64,000 bases of DNA from Nocardia stercoris (GCF_003696265.1 NZ_RFFH01000006.1:283159-347158), one strand, 5' to 3'; counted from the first letter of the stretch, positions 1 through 7,816 are shown. Program-made: numbers and translations. Notes: generated by a model from the sequence alone, not told the origin.

Positions 1-60
1 CCGGGGGCCCCCCCTCCTACACCCCGGGGGGGCCGCCCCCCGGGCGGGGCCCCCCCCGCC
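1..60. other. Extreme G/C homopolymer tract at window edge
   Basis: The first 60 bases are nearly all runs of 4-7 G or C, with only a few A/T bases around positions 17-21. Nothing else in the window looks like this. It may be a low-quality contig end, or a real GC-rich palindromic element cut by the window. No gene is supported here. Confidence 0.5.
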
Positions 61-83
61 GTATCCGCACTGGGGTGCCGTGA

Positions 84-215
84 TCAGGACTCCCAGGAAC
101 CGGTCGGGATGCCGGAACCGCCCGCCGCGAGAACGACGAGGCCGTTGGGAACGACCGACGCCAGAGCGAGCGGGAAGGGAAGGTTGGCCATGATCCCGGC
201 AGACAGCGTGTCCAT
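84..215 (-). CDS. Small hydrophobic peptide (43 aa), unknown
   Basis: A short reading frame starting MDTLSAGIMANL and ending PTGSWES. The middle, about residues 12-34, is hydrophobic and could be one membrane segment or a signal-like stretch. The start at 215 is supported by an AAGGA Shine-Dalgarno six bases upstream. It lies downstream of and parallel to the DUF1772 membrane protein. I do not recognise the family. It resembles in size and hydrophobicity the small peptides at 2905-3024 and 3198-3308, although no clear sequence identity links them. A chance frame remains possible. Confidence 0.4.
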   Translation of the reverse strand: MDTLSAGIMANLPFPLALASVVPNGLVVLAAGGSGIPTGSWES

Positions 216-323
216 GCAGATTCCTTTGATTAGTGCTGATCGAGCTCGAGCAAGCGTACCGTCGAGGAACCGAAACACAATCCCTTCGGTTCGAAACCGA
301 ACCGAATTCTCAGCCTGCGCGGC

Positions 324-863
324 TCACTTCGACGGGCGGGCGTACAACAGCGCCGCACCGAAAGCCACCAGCGAACCGGTCGCGACCACCGCGCGCGCGA
401 TATTCCAGGCCACCCACGAGTTCTCGAACGCGGCCCGCGCGGCGGCCGGGTCCTGGCCCGGATCAGCGGCGAGCTGGTCGTTGAGCGGCACATTGGCGGC
501 GACCGTGATCATGAACATGACCAGGTAGGCGGCGAACCCCGCCAGCGCCCACCAGCGCGCGGCCGGATCCGGTGCCCGCCAGGTGGTGATCACCGCGGCC
601 AGTCCCACACCCACGCCACCCATGAACAGCGTCATGAACAGCGGATTCACGATCACCACATTGATATTGCGCATCACCTCGACGTACACCGCGTCGTTGC
701 TGCGGGCCAGCGCGGGCATTACCGCGTAGGCGAACGCGGCGAACAGACCTGCCATCAAGCCGGCGGTCAGTGTCGCGGCGAGCAGCGAGAACGTGCGCAG
801 CGCCGGCAGGAATCCGGGACTCGCGGCGGCACCGATCTGCTCGGCATTGTGCATCATTGCCAC
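324..863 (-). CDS. DUF1772 (anthrone-oxygenase-like) integral membrane protein
   Basis: A 179-residue protein with four predicted membrane helices, about residues 22-47, 72-93, 103-125 and 150-172. The pattern (small N-terminal tail, GLMAGLFAAFAYAVMPAL, then NPLF, then VPLND near residue 126) is that of the DUF1772 family, whose members include anthrone oxygenases and many uncharacterised membrane proteins. The GTG at 863 sits just after an AGGAGAGAGG ribosome site; ATGs six and nine bases further in are alternatives. It is divergent from the LysR gene at 974, with 110 bp between the starts, so the LysR protein is the likely regulator. Substrate unknown. Confidence 0.75.
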   Translation of the reverse strand: MAMMHNAEQIGAAASPGFLPALRTFSLLAATLTAGLMAGLFAAFAYAVMPALARSNDAVYVEVMRNINVVIVNPLFMTLFMGGVGVGLAAVITTWRAPDPAARWWALAGFAAYLVMFMITVAANVPLNDQLAADPGQDPAAARAAFENSWVAWNIARAVVATGSLVAFGAALLYARPSK

Positions 864-973
864 ACCTCTCTCCTATGGACATATGTCCGAATTCGAGCAT
901 CGATAGGGTGCGAGCGAAGAACAAGCACAATTCCGGCAACGATCCTGTTGCCGCGCTCAACGATCGGAGGCCG

Positions 974-1909
974 GTGGAACGCTACGAGATGGAGGCCTTC
1001 CTCGCGGTCGCCGACGAACTGCACTTCGGCCGGGCCGCCGCCACGCTGCACATGTCGGCCGGGCGGGTCAGCCAGACGATCAAGGCATTGGAGCGGCGCT
1101 TCGGCGCGGCACTGTTCGAACGGACGAGTCGCCAGGTGGCGCTGACCCCGATCGGCCGGCAGTTGGCGGCGGATCTGCAGCCGGCTTTGCGGCAGATCCG
1201 TGGCGCCACCGACCGCGCGATCGCCGCCGGCCGCGGTTTCGCGGGCACCTTGCGGATCGGGTTCGTGGGCGCGGCGTCCGGAGCGCTGATCACCGCTGCG
1301 GCAGAGGCCTTCTCCGACGAGCACCCGGAGACGGTGGTGACGATCCGGGAGGTGCAGATCGCCGACGGTGTGGACAGCTGGCGCAGCGAGGCGGTCGACA
1401 TGGCCCTGGTCGGGCGGCCGGTGACGGAGCCGGACCTGGTGACCGGCCGCACCCTGATCAGCGAACCCCGCCTGCTCGCCGTGCCGTCCGGTCATCCACT
1501 GGCACAGCGGGACTCGTTGTCGGTGGAGGATCTGACCGATATCCCGCTGCTCCGCCTCCCCACGTCGGTACCCGAATCCATCCGCGCCGAACGGACTCCG
1601 TCGCGCACACCCGCGGGCCGGGTGGTGTCACACGGCCCGATCGCCCACACCTTCCAGGAGATCCTGACCCTGATCGCCGCGGGCGCCGGCGGTTTCGTGG
1701 TCGGCGGCCAAGCGGTCCGCTACTACCGCCGGCCCGACGTGCGCTTCGTGCCGTTCCACGACGCGCCACCGGTGGAATGGGGTTTCGTGTGGCGAGCCTC
1801 GCGCGAGACCGCCCGCGTCCGGGCCTTCGAAGAGGTCGCGCTGCGGATCGCGACTACTCGAGAACCGGCGCCCCAGCCGACCCGCCTGGACACCCCTCCG
1901 CTCGGATGA
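974..1909 (+). CDS. LysR-family transcriptional regulator
   Basis: 311 residues. The N-terminal winged helix-turn-helix (about 1-60: ELHFGRAAATLH, RVSQTIKALERRFG, LFERTSRQVALTPIG) is followed by the usual periplasmic-binding-like co-inducer domain (about 85-290). I chose the GTG at 974 because the protein then begins with the family's common VERYEMEAFLAVADELHFGR opening and GGAGG lies at 966-970, although the spacing is short. It is transcribed away from the DUF1772 gene, the classical LysR arrangement, so it probably controls that gene and itself. The C-terminal tail (EPAPQPTRLDTPPLG) is extra and unstructured. Ligand unknown. Confidence 0.9.
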   Translation: MERYEMEAFLAVADELHFGRAAATLHMSAGRVSQTIKALERRFGAALFERTSRQVALTPIGRQLAADLQPALRQIRGATDRAIAAGRGFAGTLRIGFVGAASGALITAAAEAFSDEHPETVVTIREVQIADGVDSWRSEAVDMALVGRPVTEPDLVTGRTLISEPRLLAVPSGHPLAQRDSLSVEDLTDIPLLRLPTSVPESIRAERTPSRTPAGRVVSHGPIAHTFQEILTLIAAGAGGFVVGGQAVRYYRRPDVRFVPFHDAPPVEWGFVWRASRETARVRAFEEVALRIATTREPAPQPTRLDTPPLG

Positions 1910-1952
1910 CAATGGTTGCGCGGCAGGCCATCCCGATGCCGCTGCGCAGCTC

Positions 1953-2792
1953 TCAGGCGTGCGTCCGGGCCGCCAGCGCGGGCGCCAGGGCGCGCAGTGC
2001 GGCGATCGGATCAGCGTCGGCGACCTGGACGGCGACCTCGTTCGCGCCCGCTGCGAGGTGCTCGTACAGGGCGTCGGCGACCTGATCCGCATCACCGTGC
2101 CGGACCAGGCGGTCGATGGCGGCATCGGTGCCGGGGAACGCCAGTTCCTCGTCGGTGAACCCGAGCCGGCGCAGACTGGCCGTGTAATTGGTGAGCTGTA
2201 GATAGAACTCGACGCGCGGCCGGGCGGTCCGGCGGGCACGCACCGGATCGGTGTCCAGGACGATCTTCTGTTCCGGAATGAGCAGGGCGTCGGGGCCGAG
2301 GATCGCGCGGGCCTGCCGAGTGTGTTCCGGGGTGGTCAGATACGGCAGTGCGCCGGCCGTCCGCTCCCCCGCCAGCCGCAGTACGCGCGGTCCGAGCGCG
2401 GCCAGCGCGCGGCGTTCCCGCGGAACACCGGCCTCGTCGAGCTCGTCGAGGTATTCGACCAGGGCGTCGTAGGGTTTGCGATAGGTGCTGGTGTGTTCCC
2501 GGTGGCCCGCACCGACTCCCAGCAGGAACCGGCCCGGGAACCGGGCCTCGAGTGCGTGGTACGACTCGGCGACCCGCTTCGCGGGGGAGGCCCAGATATT
2601 GACCACACTGGTCCCCACCCGCAGCGTTTCGGTGGCCGCGAGCAGTTCCGCCACGGTCGGCAGTTCGGCGGGCGGCGAACCACCCAGCCACACCGAGCCG
2701 TATCCGAGCGTCTCCAGGTCGCGCGCTTGTGCCGGTCCGAAAGCGGCCCAGCCGGTCCACAATCCGAACTTACCGAGATCGGTATCTGTCAT
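1953..2792 (-). CDS. LLM-class F420-dependent oxidoreductase
   Basis: 279 residues with the luciferase-like monooxygenase fold: FGLWTGW at the N-terminus, YGSVWLGGSPP, LRVGTSVVNIW, then PGRFLLGVGAGH near residue 95, the typical glycine-rich strand of actinobacterial F420-dependent family members (TIGR03620-like). These enzymes transfer hydride between coenzyme F420 and an organic substrate. The ATG at 2792 is preferred; a GTG six codons upstream is possible because the ribosome site is weak for both. The gene is convergent with the LysR gene, 43 bp apart. The substrate cannot be told from sequence. Confidence 0.85.
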   Translation of the reverse strand: MTDTDLGKFGLWTGWAAFGPAQARDLETLGYGSVWLGGSPPAELPTVAELLAATETLRVGTSVVNIWASPAKRVAESYHALEARFPGRFLLGVGAGHREHTSTYRKPYDALVEYLDELDEAGVPRERRALAALGPRVLRLAGERTAGALPYLTTPEHTRQARAILGPDALLIPEQKIVLDTDPVRARRTARPRVEFYLQLTNYTASLRRLGFTDEELAFPGTDAAIDRLVRHGDADQVADALYEHLAAGANEVAVQVADADPIAALRALAPALAARTHA

Positions 2793-2904
2793 ACCGGTAC
2801 CGAACCACACCGTCCGACGGGCTATTCCGCCCGGCCGGATCGCCGTCAGCGAAACCGTTCGGTCACGAACGGTCCCGCTGCGACGGAATCAGTTTGCGAC
2901 GGAA

Positions 2905-3024
2905 TCAGTTGCTGCCGAGCGTCTGTCCGTCCGGCAGGGTGTTCTCGAGCCCGACGAGCCCGATACCGACGGCCGAACCGCCGGCCAGCAGCGCCGCGGC
3001 GGCCAGTCCGAGAATTACGTCCAT
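2905..3024 (-). CDS. Small membrane-type peptide (39 aa)
   Basis: Read from the minus strand it begins MDVILGLAAAALLAGG and ends in a polar tail, LPDGQTLGSN. Residues 4-25 form one glycine/alanine-rich transmembrane helix. A strong GAGGAGA ribosome site stands seven bases before the ATG, good evidence that it is translated. It lies between the F420 oxidoreductase, whose start is 113 bp downstream in the same direction, and another small peptide at 3198-3308. The family is not known to me. Possible roles are a membrane microprotein or leader peptide. Confidence 0.6.
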   Translation of the reverse strand: MDVILGLAAAALLAGGSAVGIGLVGLENTLPDGQTLGSN

Positions 3025-3197
3025 GACAATCTCCTCACCTGGGCGGGCCGATACGCCCGCCGAACATCGGGCAAAGTACCAGAGTCAGGCAAATTTCTCG
3101 GTGTACGCGAATCCCCCCTTCGCCGGCCGACCGTGAGCGCGGGCGGCGATCCCGGCCGGGCGCGCTGGGCAAGCAGCGCACCCGGCCGGGCGGTCCG

Positions 3198-3308
3198 TCA
3201 GTGGTGGGGGTTGATGACCGCGGCGCTGAAGGAGATGACCGTCTGCATCAGAGCGAACGGCGCCTGGGCCAGCTGCAGGGCGGCGGTGGCGGACTGGGTA
3301 GAGGGCAC
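3198..3308 (-). CDS. Small peptide (36 aa), hydrophobic C-terminal half
   Basis: A 36-codon frame opening with GTG (MPSTQSATAALQLAQ) and closing ISFSAAVINPHH. An AGGAG lies six bases before the GTG. The segment from about residue 10 to 32 is amphipathic to hydrophobic and could lie on or in the membrane. It is in line with the 39-aa peptide and downstream of truA by about 130 bp, separated from truA by the inverted repeat at 3376-3406. No family recognised. Confidence 0.5.
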   Translation of the reverse strand: MPSTQSATAALQLAQAPFALMQTVISFSAAVINPHH

Positions 3309-3375
3309 GGGAAACTCCTGGTAGATCTTGGGTACAGAGGTCCCCACTGTAGCGTCAACGGCAGGTCCGCGAGCC

Positions 3376-3406
3376 CCAAAATGAAAACCAACGTTTCACA
3401 TTTTGG
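3376..3406. terminator. AT-rich imperfect inverted repeat downstream of truA
   Basis: CCAAAATG (3376-3383) pairs with CATTTTGG (3399-3406), with further partial pairing inside (AAAAC/GTTT). It is 30 bp beyond the truA stop and about 70 bp before the start of the small peptide at 3308. It could end the alpha-operon transcript or act as an operator for the small gene. Its A/T content is unusual for the region. Confidence 0.4.
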
Positions 3407-3436
3407 CCGGTCCGGATTGCCGCCCGCACGCCCCCG

Positions 3437-4252
3437 TCAGCCGCCACAGCAACCGTCGGGCGACGGCACCGTGCGCATCTCCCGGGTCTGCGCGTTCCGC
3501 AGCGCCAGCTCCGCGTCCGGCGGATAGTCCACCGACATCAGCGACAGCCCGTGCGCCGGCGCCACGGTGATCTCACTGGACCGGCTGCGCTGATCCAGCA
3601 GCCCGCCCATCCAGTCCGGCGTCCGGCGCCCCTCACCCACCGCCAGCGCCGCCCCGACCAGACTGCGCACCATCGACCAGCAGAACGCGTCCGCGCTGAC
3701 ATGTGCGATCAGCAGCTCCCCGCGCCGCTCCCAGTCGTAGCGCTGCAACTCCCGAACCGTCGTCGCACCCTCGCGCCGCCGGCAGAACGCCGCGAAGTCG
3801 TGCAGCCCCAACAGCTTTCGCGACCCGGCCCGCATCGCCTCGATATCCACCGCCCGGCACGGCACCACGTGCCGCGCCTGCAACGGCTCCGCCCCGTACC
3901 GGGACGTGGTCAATGTGTACTCGTAGTGCCGCCGGATCGCCGAGAAGCGCGCGTCGAACTCGCTCGGGGCAACGCGAATCTCCTTGACCCGCACATCCTT
4001 CGGCAGGAACCGGGCCAGCCGGTGCACCAGCTTGTCGCAGTCGATCTCGGCCGCGGTATCGAAGTGCGCGACCTGTCCCCCAGCGTGCACCCCCGCGTCG
4101 GTACGCCCCGCCACGGTCAACTGCACAGGCTCGCGCAGCATCCGGCTCAGCGCGTCCTCCAGTTCCCCCTGCACGGTCCGCAGCCCGGGCTGGCGCGCCC
4201 ACCCGATGAAATCGGTTCCGTCGTAAGCAATCTCGAGCCGCAGCCGCATCAT
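3437..4252 (-). CDS. truA: tRNA pseudouridine(38-40) synthase TruA
   Basis: 271 residues, normal for TruA, which converts uridines 38-40 of the tRNA anticodon stem-loop to pseudouridine. The catalytic aspartate is in AGRTDAGVHAGGQ (about residues 50-62), and the family blocks MRLRLEIAYDGTDFIGWARQ, FDARFSAIRRHYEY and FCWSMVRSLVG are all present. The ATG at 4252 follows AGAGGAATCG; the next codon is also ATG. It is the last gene of the alpha operon, after rplQ, from which it is separated by a strong hairpin, so its expression may be lower than that of the ribosomal genes. The C-terminus has an extra ~20 residues ending DGCCGG. Confidence 0.95.
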   Translation of the reverse strand: MMRLRLEIAYDGTDFIGWARQPGLRTVQGELEDALSRMLREPVQLTVAGRTDAGVHAGGQVAHFDTAAEIDCDKLVHRLARFLPKDVRVKEIRVAPSEFDARFSAIRRHYEYTLTTSRYGAEPLQARHVVPCRAVDIEAMRAGSRKLLGLHDFAAFCRRREGATTVRELQRYDWERRGELLIAHVSADAFCWSMVRSLVGAALAVGEGRRTPDWMGGLLDQRSRSSEITVAPAHGLSLMSVDYPPDAELALRNAQTREMRTVPSPDGCCGG

Positions 4253-4273
4253 CGATTCCTCTCGGGAGAACGA

Positions 4274-4308
4274 CCGGAGGCCACCTTCGAAACGAAGGTG
4301 GCCTCCGG
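4274..4308 (-). terminator. 16-bp perfect hairpin between rplQ and truA
   Basis: CCGGAGGCCACCTTCG (4274-4289) and its exact complement (4293-4308) enclose a three-base loop. It starts 20 bp after the rplQ stop and ends 22 bp before the truA start. No long T-run follows, so it is more likely an attenuator, an RNA-stability element or a weak terminator than a full stop. Confidence 0.65.
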
Positions 4309-4327
4309 AGGCGATCACTGTGCCGAA

Positions 4328-4819
4328 TTACTCGGCGGCGTCCTCGACGACCTCGTCGGCCGGCGCCTCGGCGGCGGTCTCCTCGGCAGCCTTGTCCGCC
4401 TCGGCGGCCTTGGCCTGAGCGGCGGCAACCCGGCGAGCGCGGTCGGCCTCGTTGGTCGCGGTCTTCTCGCGAACCAGCTCGATGACCGCCATCGGCGCGT
4501 TGTCACCCTTGCGGGGCAGGGTCTTGACGATGCGGGTGTACCCACCCTCACGGCCCTCGAACGAGGGACCGATCTCCGCGAACAGGGCGTGCACGACGTC
4601 CTTGTTGCGGATCACCTTCATCACCTCGCGACGGTCGGCCAGCGTGCCGGCCTTGCCCTTGGTGATGAGCTTCTCGGCGTAGGGACGCAGCGCCTTGGCC
4701 TTGGCCTCGGTGGTCGTGATCCGACCGTGCTCGAAGAGCGCCGTCGCCAGGTTGGCGTAGATCGCCTTCTGGTGCGACGCCGACCCGCCGAAGCGGGCAC
4801 CCTTCTTGGGCTTGGGCAT
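4328..4819 (-). CDS. rplQ: 50S ribosomal protein L17
   Basis: 163 residues; the first ~118 are the L17 fold (PKPKKGARFGGSASHQKAIY, FEHGRITTTEAKAKALRPYAE, GGYTRIVKTLPRKGDNAPMA). The rest is an Ala/Glu/Asp-rich acidic tail, common in actinobacterial L17 and of unknown function. Start ATG at 4819 with AAGGAG nearby. Lies 46 bp after rpoA in the usual alpha-operon order. Confidence 0.97.
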   Translation of the reverse strand: MPKPKKGARFGGSASHQKAIYANLATALFEHGRITTTEAKAKALRPYAEKLITKGKAGTLADRREVMKVIRNKDVVHALFAEIGPSFEGREGGYTRIVKTLPRKGDNAPMAVIELVREKTATNEADRARRVAAAQAKAAEADKAAEETAAEAPADEVVEDAAE

Positions 4820-4865
4820 TGGTTTTCTCCTTTAAGGAAGGCTCCAGGGGCGGCGCCCCCGAGGC

Positions 4866-5924
4866 CTAAAGCTGTTCGGTCTCGGCGTAGTCCTGCTCGC
4901 CGTGTTCGGTGTCGCTGAAAGCGCCGCTGTCGCTCCAGGTGCCGGTGGCGGAGTCGTAACCGACCACGCTCGACGGATCGAAGGAGGCCGGCGAGTCCTT
5001 GAGCGAGAGGCCCAGCGAGTGCAGCTTGACCTTGACCTCGTCGATGGACTTCTGGCCGAAGTTCCGGATGTCCAGCAGATCCGACTCGGTGCGGGCGACC
5101 AGCTCGCCGACGGTGTGCACGCCTTCACGCTTGAGGCAGTTGTACGACCGCACGGTGAGGTCCAGGTCCTCGATCGGCAGCGCGAACGAGGCGATGTGGT
5201 CCGCCTCGGCCGGGCTGGGCCCGATCTCGATACCCTCAGCCTCCACGTTCAGCTCGCGCGCCAGGCCGAACAGCTCGACCAGGGTCTTACCGGCCGACGC
5301 CAGCGCATCCCGCGGGGAGATCGAGTTCTTGGTCTCGACGTCCAGGATGAGCCGGTCGAAGTCGGTGCGCTGCTCGACACGGGTGGCCTCGACCTTGTAG
5401 GTCACCTTCAGCACCGGGGAGTAGATGGAATCCACCGGGATCCGGCCGATCTCCGCACCCGAGGCCTTGTTCTGCACCGCCGGGACGTAACCACGACCGC
5501 GCTCGACCACGAGCTCGATCTCCAGCTTGCCCTTGTCGTTCAGGGTCGCGATGTGCATGTCCGGGTTGTGGACCGCGACACCGGCCGGAGGCACGATGTC
5601 GCCCGCGATCACGGCGCCGGGGCCGTTCTTGCGCATGTACATGGTGACCGGCTCGTCCTCTTCCGAGGACACGACCAGGCCCTTGAGGTTCAGGATGATG
5701 TCGGTGACATCTTCCTTCACGCCCGGGACCGTGGTGAACTCGTGCAGCACACCGTCGATGCGGATGCTGGTAACCGCGGCCCCCGGGATCGAGGACAGCA
5801 GGGTACGACGCAGCGAGTTACCCAGGGTGTAACCGAAACCCGGCTCGAGCGGCTCGATGGTGAACTTCGAGCGGTTCTCGGCCAGAACCTCTTCGGTCAG
5901 CGTGGGACGCTGGGAAATCAGCAT
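4866..5924 (-). CDS. rpoA: DNA-directed RNA polymerase subunit alpha
   Basis: 352 residues. The N-terminal assembly domain (about 1-230) holds the conserved FGYTLGNSLRRTLLSSIPGAA that nucleates the polymerase dimer. The C-terminal helix-hairpin-helix domain (about 255-318, DLTVRSYNCLKREGVHTVGE and DIRNFGQKSIDEVK) contacts UP elements and activators. An acidic tail follows, typical of the group. Preceded by rpsD with a 120-bp spacer that carries a 10-bp perfect hairpin, and by an AAGGAGGAGATCCTC ribosome site. Confidence 0.98.
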   Translation of the reverse strand: MLISQRPTLTEEVLAENRSKFTIEPLEPGFGYTLGNSLRRTLLSSIPGAAVTSIRIDGVLHEFTTVPGVKEDVTDIILNLKGLVVSSEEDEPVTMYMRKNGPGAVIAGDIVPPAGVAVHNPDMHIATLNDKGKLEIELVVERGRGYVPAVQNKASGAEIGRIPVDSIYSPVLKVTYKVEATRVEQRTDFDRLILDVETKNSISPRDALASAGKTLVELFGLARELNVEAEGIEIGPSPAEADHIASFALPIEDLDLTVRSYNCLKREGVHTVGELVARTESDLLDIRNFGQKSIDEVKVKLHSLGLSLKDSPASFDPSSVVGYDSATGTWSDSGAFSDTEHGEQDYAETEQL

Positions 5925-6009
5925 TGAGGATCTCCTCCTTCAGGGGCACCCACTATTTGATGCCCGATTGGAATTCCCTTGTCGCACTGAGCGACTCGGG
6001 GACAGCGGC

Positions 6010-6034
6010 CCCGGGCGGGCAACACCCGCCCGGG
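6010..6034 (-). terminator. GC hairpin in the rpsD-rpoA spacer
   Basis: CCCGGGCGGG (6010-6019), loop CAACA, CCCGCCCGGG (6025-6034): a perfect 10-bp stem 10 bp after the rpsD stop and about 86 bp before rpoA. There is no T-run. It probably works as an attenuator or RNA-processing/stability signal that lets rpoA be expressed differently from the ribosomal genes. Confidence 0.5.
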
Positions 6035-6044
6035 ATCGCAAGCA

Positions 6045-6650
6045 TTACTTCGAGTAGTACTCGACGATCAGCTGCTCGTTCAGCGGCACATCGATCTGCG
6101 CACGCTCGGGGAGCTGGTGCACCAGGATGCGGAGCCGGTTCGGGACGACCTGCAGCCAGCCCACGTTCGGGCGGTCACCGATGGTCTCGCGCGCCACCTG
6201 GAACGGCAGCGTCGGCAGCGACTTCTCCTTGACATCGATGATGTCGTACTGGGAAACCTGGAAGCTGGGGACGTTCACCTTCTGGTTGTTCACCAGGAAG
6301 TGGCCGTGGGTGACCAGCTGGCGGGCCTGACGACGAGTCCGCGCGAGGCCCGCGCGGTACACGACGTTGTCCAGCCGCGACTCGAGCAGACGCAGCAGGT
6401 TGTCGCCGGTCTTGCCCTTCTGCCGGTGGGCTTCCTTGTAGTACTTCGCGAACTGACGCTCGAGAATGCCGTAGGTGAAGCGGGCCTTCTGCTTCTCCTG
6501 CAGCTGGAGCAGGTACTCGCTCTCCTTGACCCGCGCGCGGCCGTGCTGGCCCGGCGGGTAGGGGCGACGCTCGAACGCCTGGTCTCCGCCGACGAGGTCG
6601 ACGCGCAGACGACGCGACTTGCGGGTGATGGGTCCGGTATAACGGGCCAT
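6045..6650 (-). CDS. rpsD: 30S ribosomal protein S4
   Basis: 201 residues, the expected length. MARYTGPITRKSRRLRVDL at the N-terminus and the S4 RNA-binding domain (RLDNVVYRAGLARTRRQARQ, then THGHFLVNNQKVNVPSFQV) are clear. S4 nucleates 16S rRNA folding and in many bacteria represses the alpha operon. It follows rpsK by 22 bp. No zinc-type cysteine motif is present, so this is the Zn-independent form. Confidence 0.98.
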   Translation of the reverse strand: MARYTGPITRKSRRLRVDLVGGDQAFERRPYPPGQHGRARVKESEYLLQLQEKQKARFTYGILERQFAKYYKEAHRQKGKTGDNLLRLLESRLDNVVYRAGLARTRRQARQLVTHGHFLVNNQKVNVPSFQVSQYDIIDVKEKSLPTLPFQVARETIGDRPNVGWLQVVPNRLRILVHQLPERAQIDVPLNEQLIVEYYSK

Positions 6651-6672
6651 TTTCTAAACCTTTCCTTCCCGC

Positions 6673-7086
6673 TTAGACGCGACGCCGCTTGGGCGGACGG
6701 CAACCGTTGTGCGGCTGCGGGGTGACGTCGGAGATCGTGCCAACCTCCAGGCCGGCGGCCTGGAGCGAACGGATCGCGGTCTCACGGCCCGAACCCGGGC
6801 CCTTCACGAACACGTCGACCTTCTTGACGCCGTGCTCCTGCGCCTTGCGGGCAGCGTTCTCGGCAGCGAGCTGCGCGGCGAACGGGGTGGACTTACGCGA
6901 GCCCTTGAAACCGACGTGGCCCGACGACGCCCAGGAGATGACGTTGCCCGACGGGTCGGTGATGGACACGATCGTGTTGTTGAACGTGCTCTTGATGTGC
7001 GCGTGGCCGTGCGGAACGTTCTTCTTGTCCCGGCGACGCGACTTCTGGGTCTTCTTCGGGCCAGACGCCCGAGTCTTCGGAGGCAT
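6673..7086 (-). CDS. rpsK: 30S ribosomal protein S11
   Basis: 137 residues with the S11 core (NVPHGHAHIKSTFNNTIVSI, GNVISWASSGHVGFKGSRKS, DVTPQPHNGCRPPKRRRV at the C-terminus). The N-terminus is a basic extension, PPKTRASGPKKTQKSRRRDK. It lies 9 bp after rpsM and 22 bp before rpsD, in the canonical order. Confidence 0.98.
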   Translation of the reverse strand: MPPKTRASGPKKTQKSRRRDKKNVPHGHAHIKSTFNNTIVSITDPSGNVISWASSGHVGFKGSRKSTPFAAQLAAENAARKAQEHGVKKVDVFVKGPGSGRETAIRSLQAAGLEVGTISDVTPQPHNGCRPPKRRRV

Positions 7087-7095
7087 TGGTTATCC

Positions 7096-7467
7096 CTACT
7101 TCTTCTTGCCGGCGACGGTCTTCTTCGGACCCTTGCGCGTACGCGCATTGGTCTTGGTCCGCTGGCCGCGCACCGGCAGGTGGCGACGGTGGCGGATACC
7201 CTGGTAGCAGCCGATCTCGATCTTGCGGCGGATGTCGGCCTGCACCTCGCGGCGCAGGTCACCCTCGACCTTCATGTCCGACTGTTCGATGTAGTCGCGC
7301 AACCGGGTGACGTCGTCGTCGGAGAGGTCCTTCGACCGCAGGTCCGGGCTGACGCCGGTCGCGGCGAGGATCTCGGCGGCGCGAGTGCGCCCGATCCCGA
7401 AGATGTAGGTCAATGCGATCTCCATGCGCTTTTCGCGCGGGAGGTCGACGCCCATCAGACGTGCCAT
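7096..7467 (-). CDS. rpsM: 30S ribosomal protein S13
   Basis: 123 residues; MARLMGVDLPREKRMEIALT at the N-terminus, the helix-hairpin-helix around FGIGRTRAAEIL, and the HRRHLPVRGQRTKTNARTRK tail that reaches the decoding-site RNA. The 190-bp space to rpmJ upstream is unusually long for this operon and contains an inverted repeat (7547-7588). Confidence 0.98.
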   Translation of the reverse strand: MARLMGVDLPREKRMEIALTYIFGIGRTRAAEILAATGVSPDLRSKDLSDDDVTRLRDYIEQSDMKVEGDLRREVQADIRRKIEIGCYQGIRHRRHLPVRGQRTKTNARTRKGPKKTVAGKKK

Positions 7468-7546
7468 GTGTGGCTTCCTTCATTGTGCGGAGGTCTGCTC
7501 CCTGTCCGTCCTCGCGAATGAGGCCCCGGCCTCCGTACCGGGGGTG

Positions 7547-7588
7547 AGCTGTACATCCGCCCCCTGAGGGGCTCGCCGGTGTACAGCT
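7547..7588 (-). promoter_or_regulatory. Nested inverted repeat in the rpmJ-rpsM leader
   Basis: AGCTGTACA (7547-7555) is matched by TGTACAGCT (7580-7588); inside is a second small stem, CCCC-ctga-GGGG. In RNA this is a two-stage stem 80 bp before the rpsM start. It could be a ribosomal-protein binding target, a terminator/attenuator or a dyad operator. Function is inferred from position only. Confidence 0.45.
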
Positions 7589-7656
7589 GGCGCTGGGAGG
7601 TCTTCTTTGTTCAGCCAGTCCGAACTGCGTTCGTGCTTGGCCGGTGCTGCTGGGAA

Positions 7657-7770
7657 TTAACCCTGACGCTGCTTGTGACGCAGGTTGTCGCAGATCACCA
7701 TGACCCGACCGTTGCGGCGGATCACCTTGCACTTCTCGCAGATCTTCTTGACGCTCGGGTTGACCTTCAC
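7657..7770 (-). CDS. rpmJ: 50S ribosomal protein L36 (zinc-binding type)
   Basis: 37 residues read from a GTG at 7770: MKVNPSVKKICEKCKVIRRN and then RVMVICDNLRHKQRQG. The Cys-x2-Cys ... Cys ... His set (CEKC, C, H) marks the zinc-binding C+ form. Many actinobacteria also hold a Cys-free paralogue used under zinc starvation; that copy would lie elsewhere. Position between infA and rpsM is canonical. Confidence 0.95.
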   Translation of the reverse strand: MKVNPSVKKICEKCKVIRRNGRVMVICDNLRHKQRQG

Positions 7771-7816
7771 GTCGATCCTTTGTGTCGTCAGTGCTCACAG
7801 GGCGTGAACACAACTT

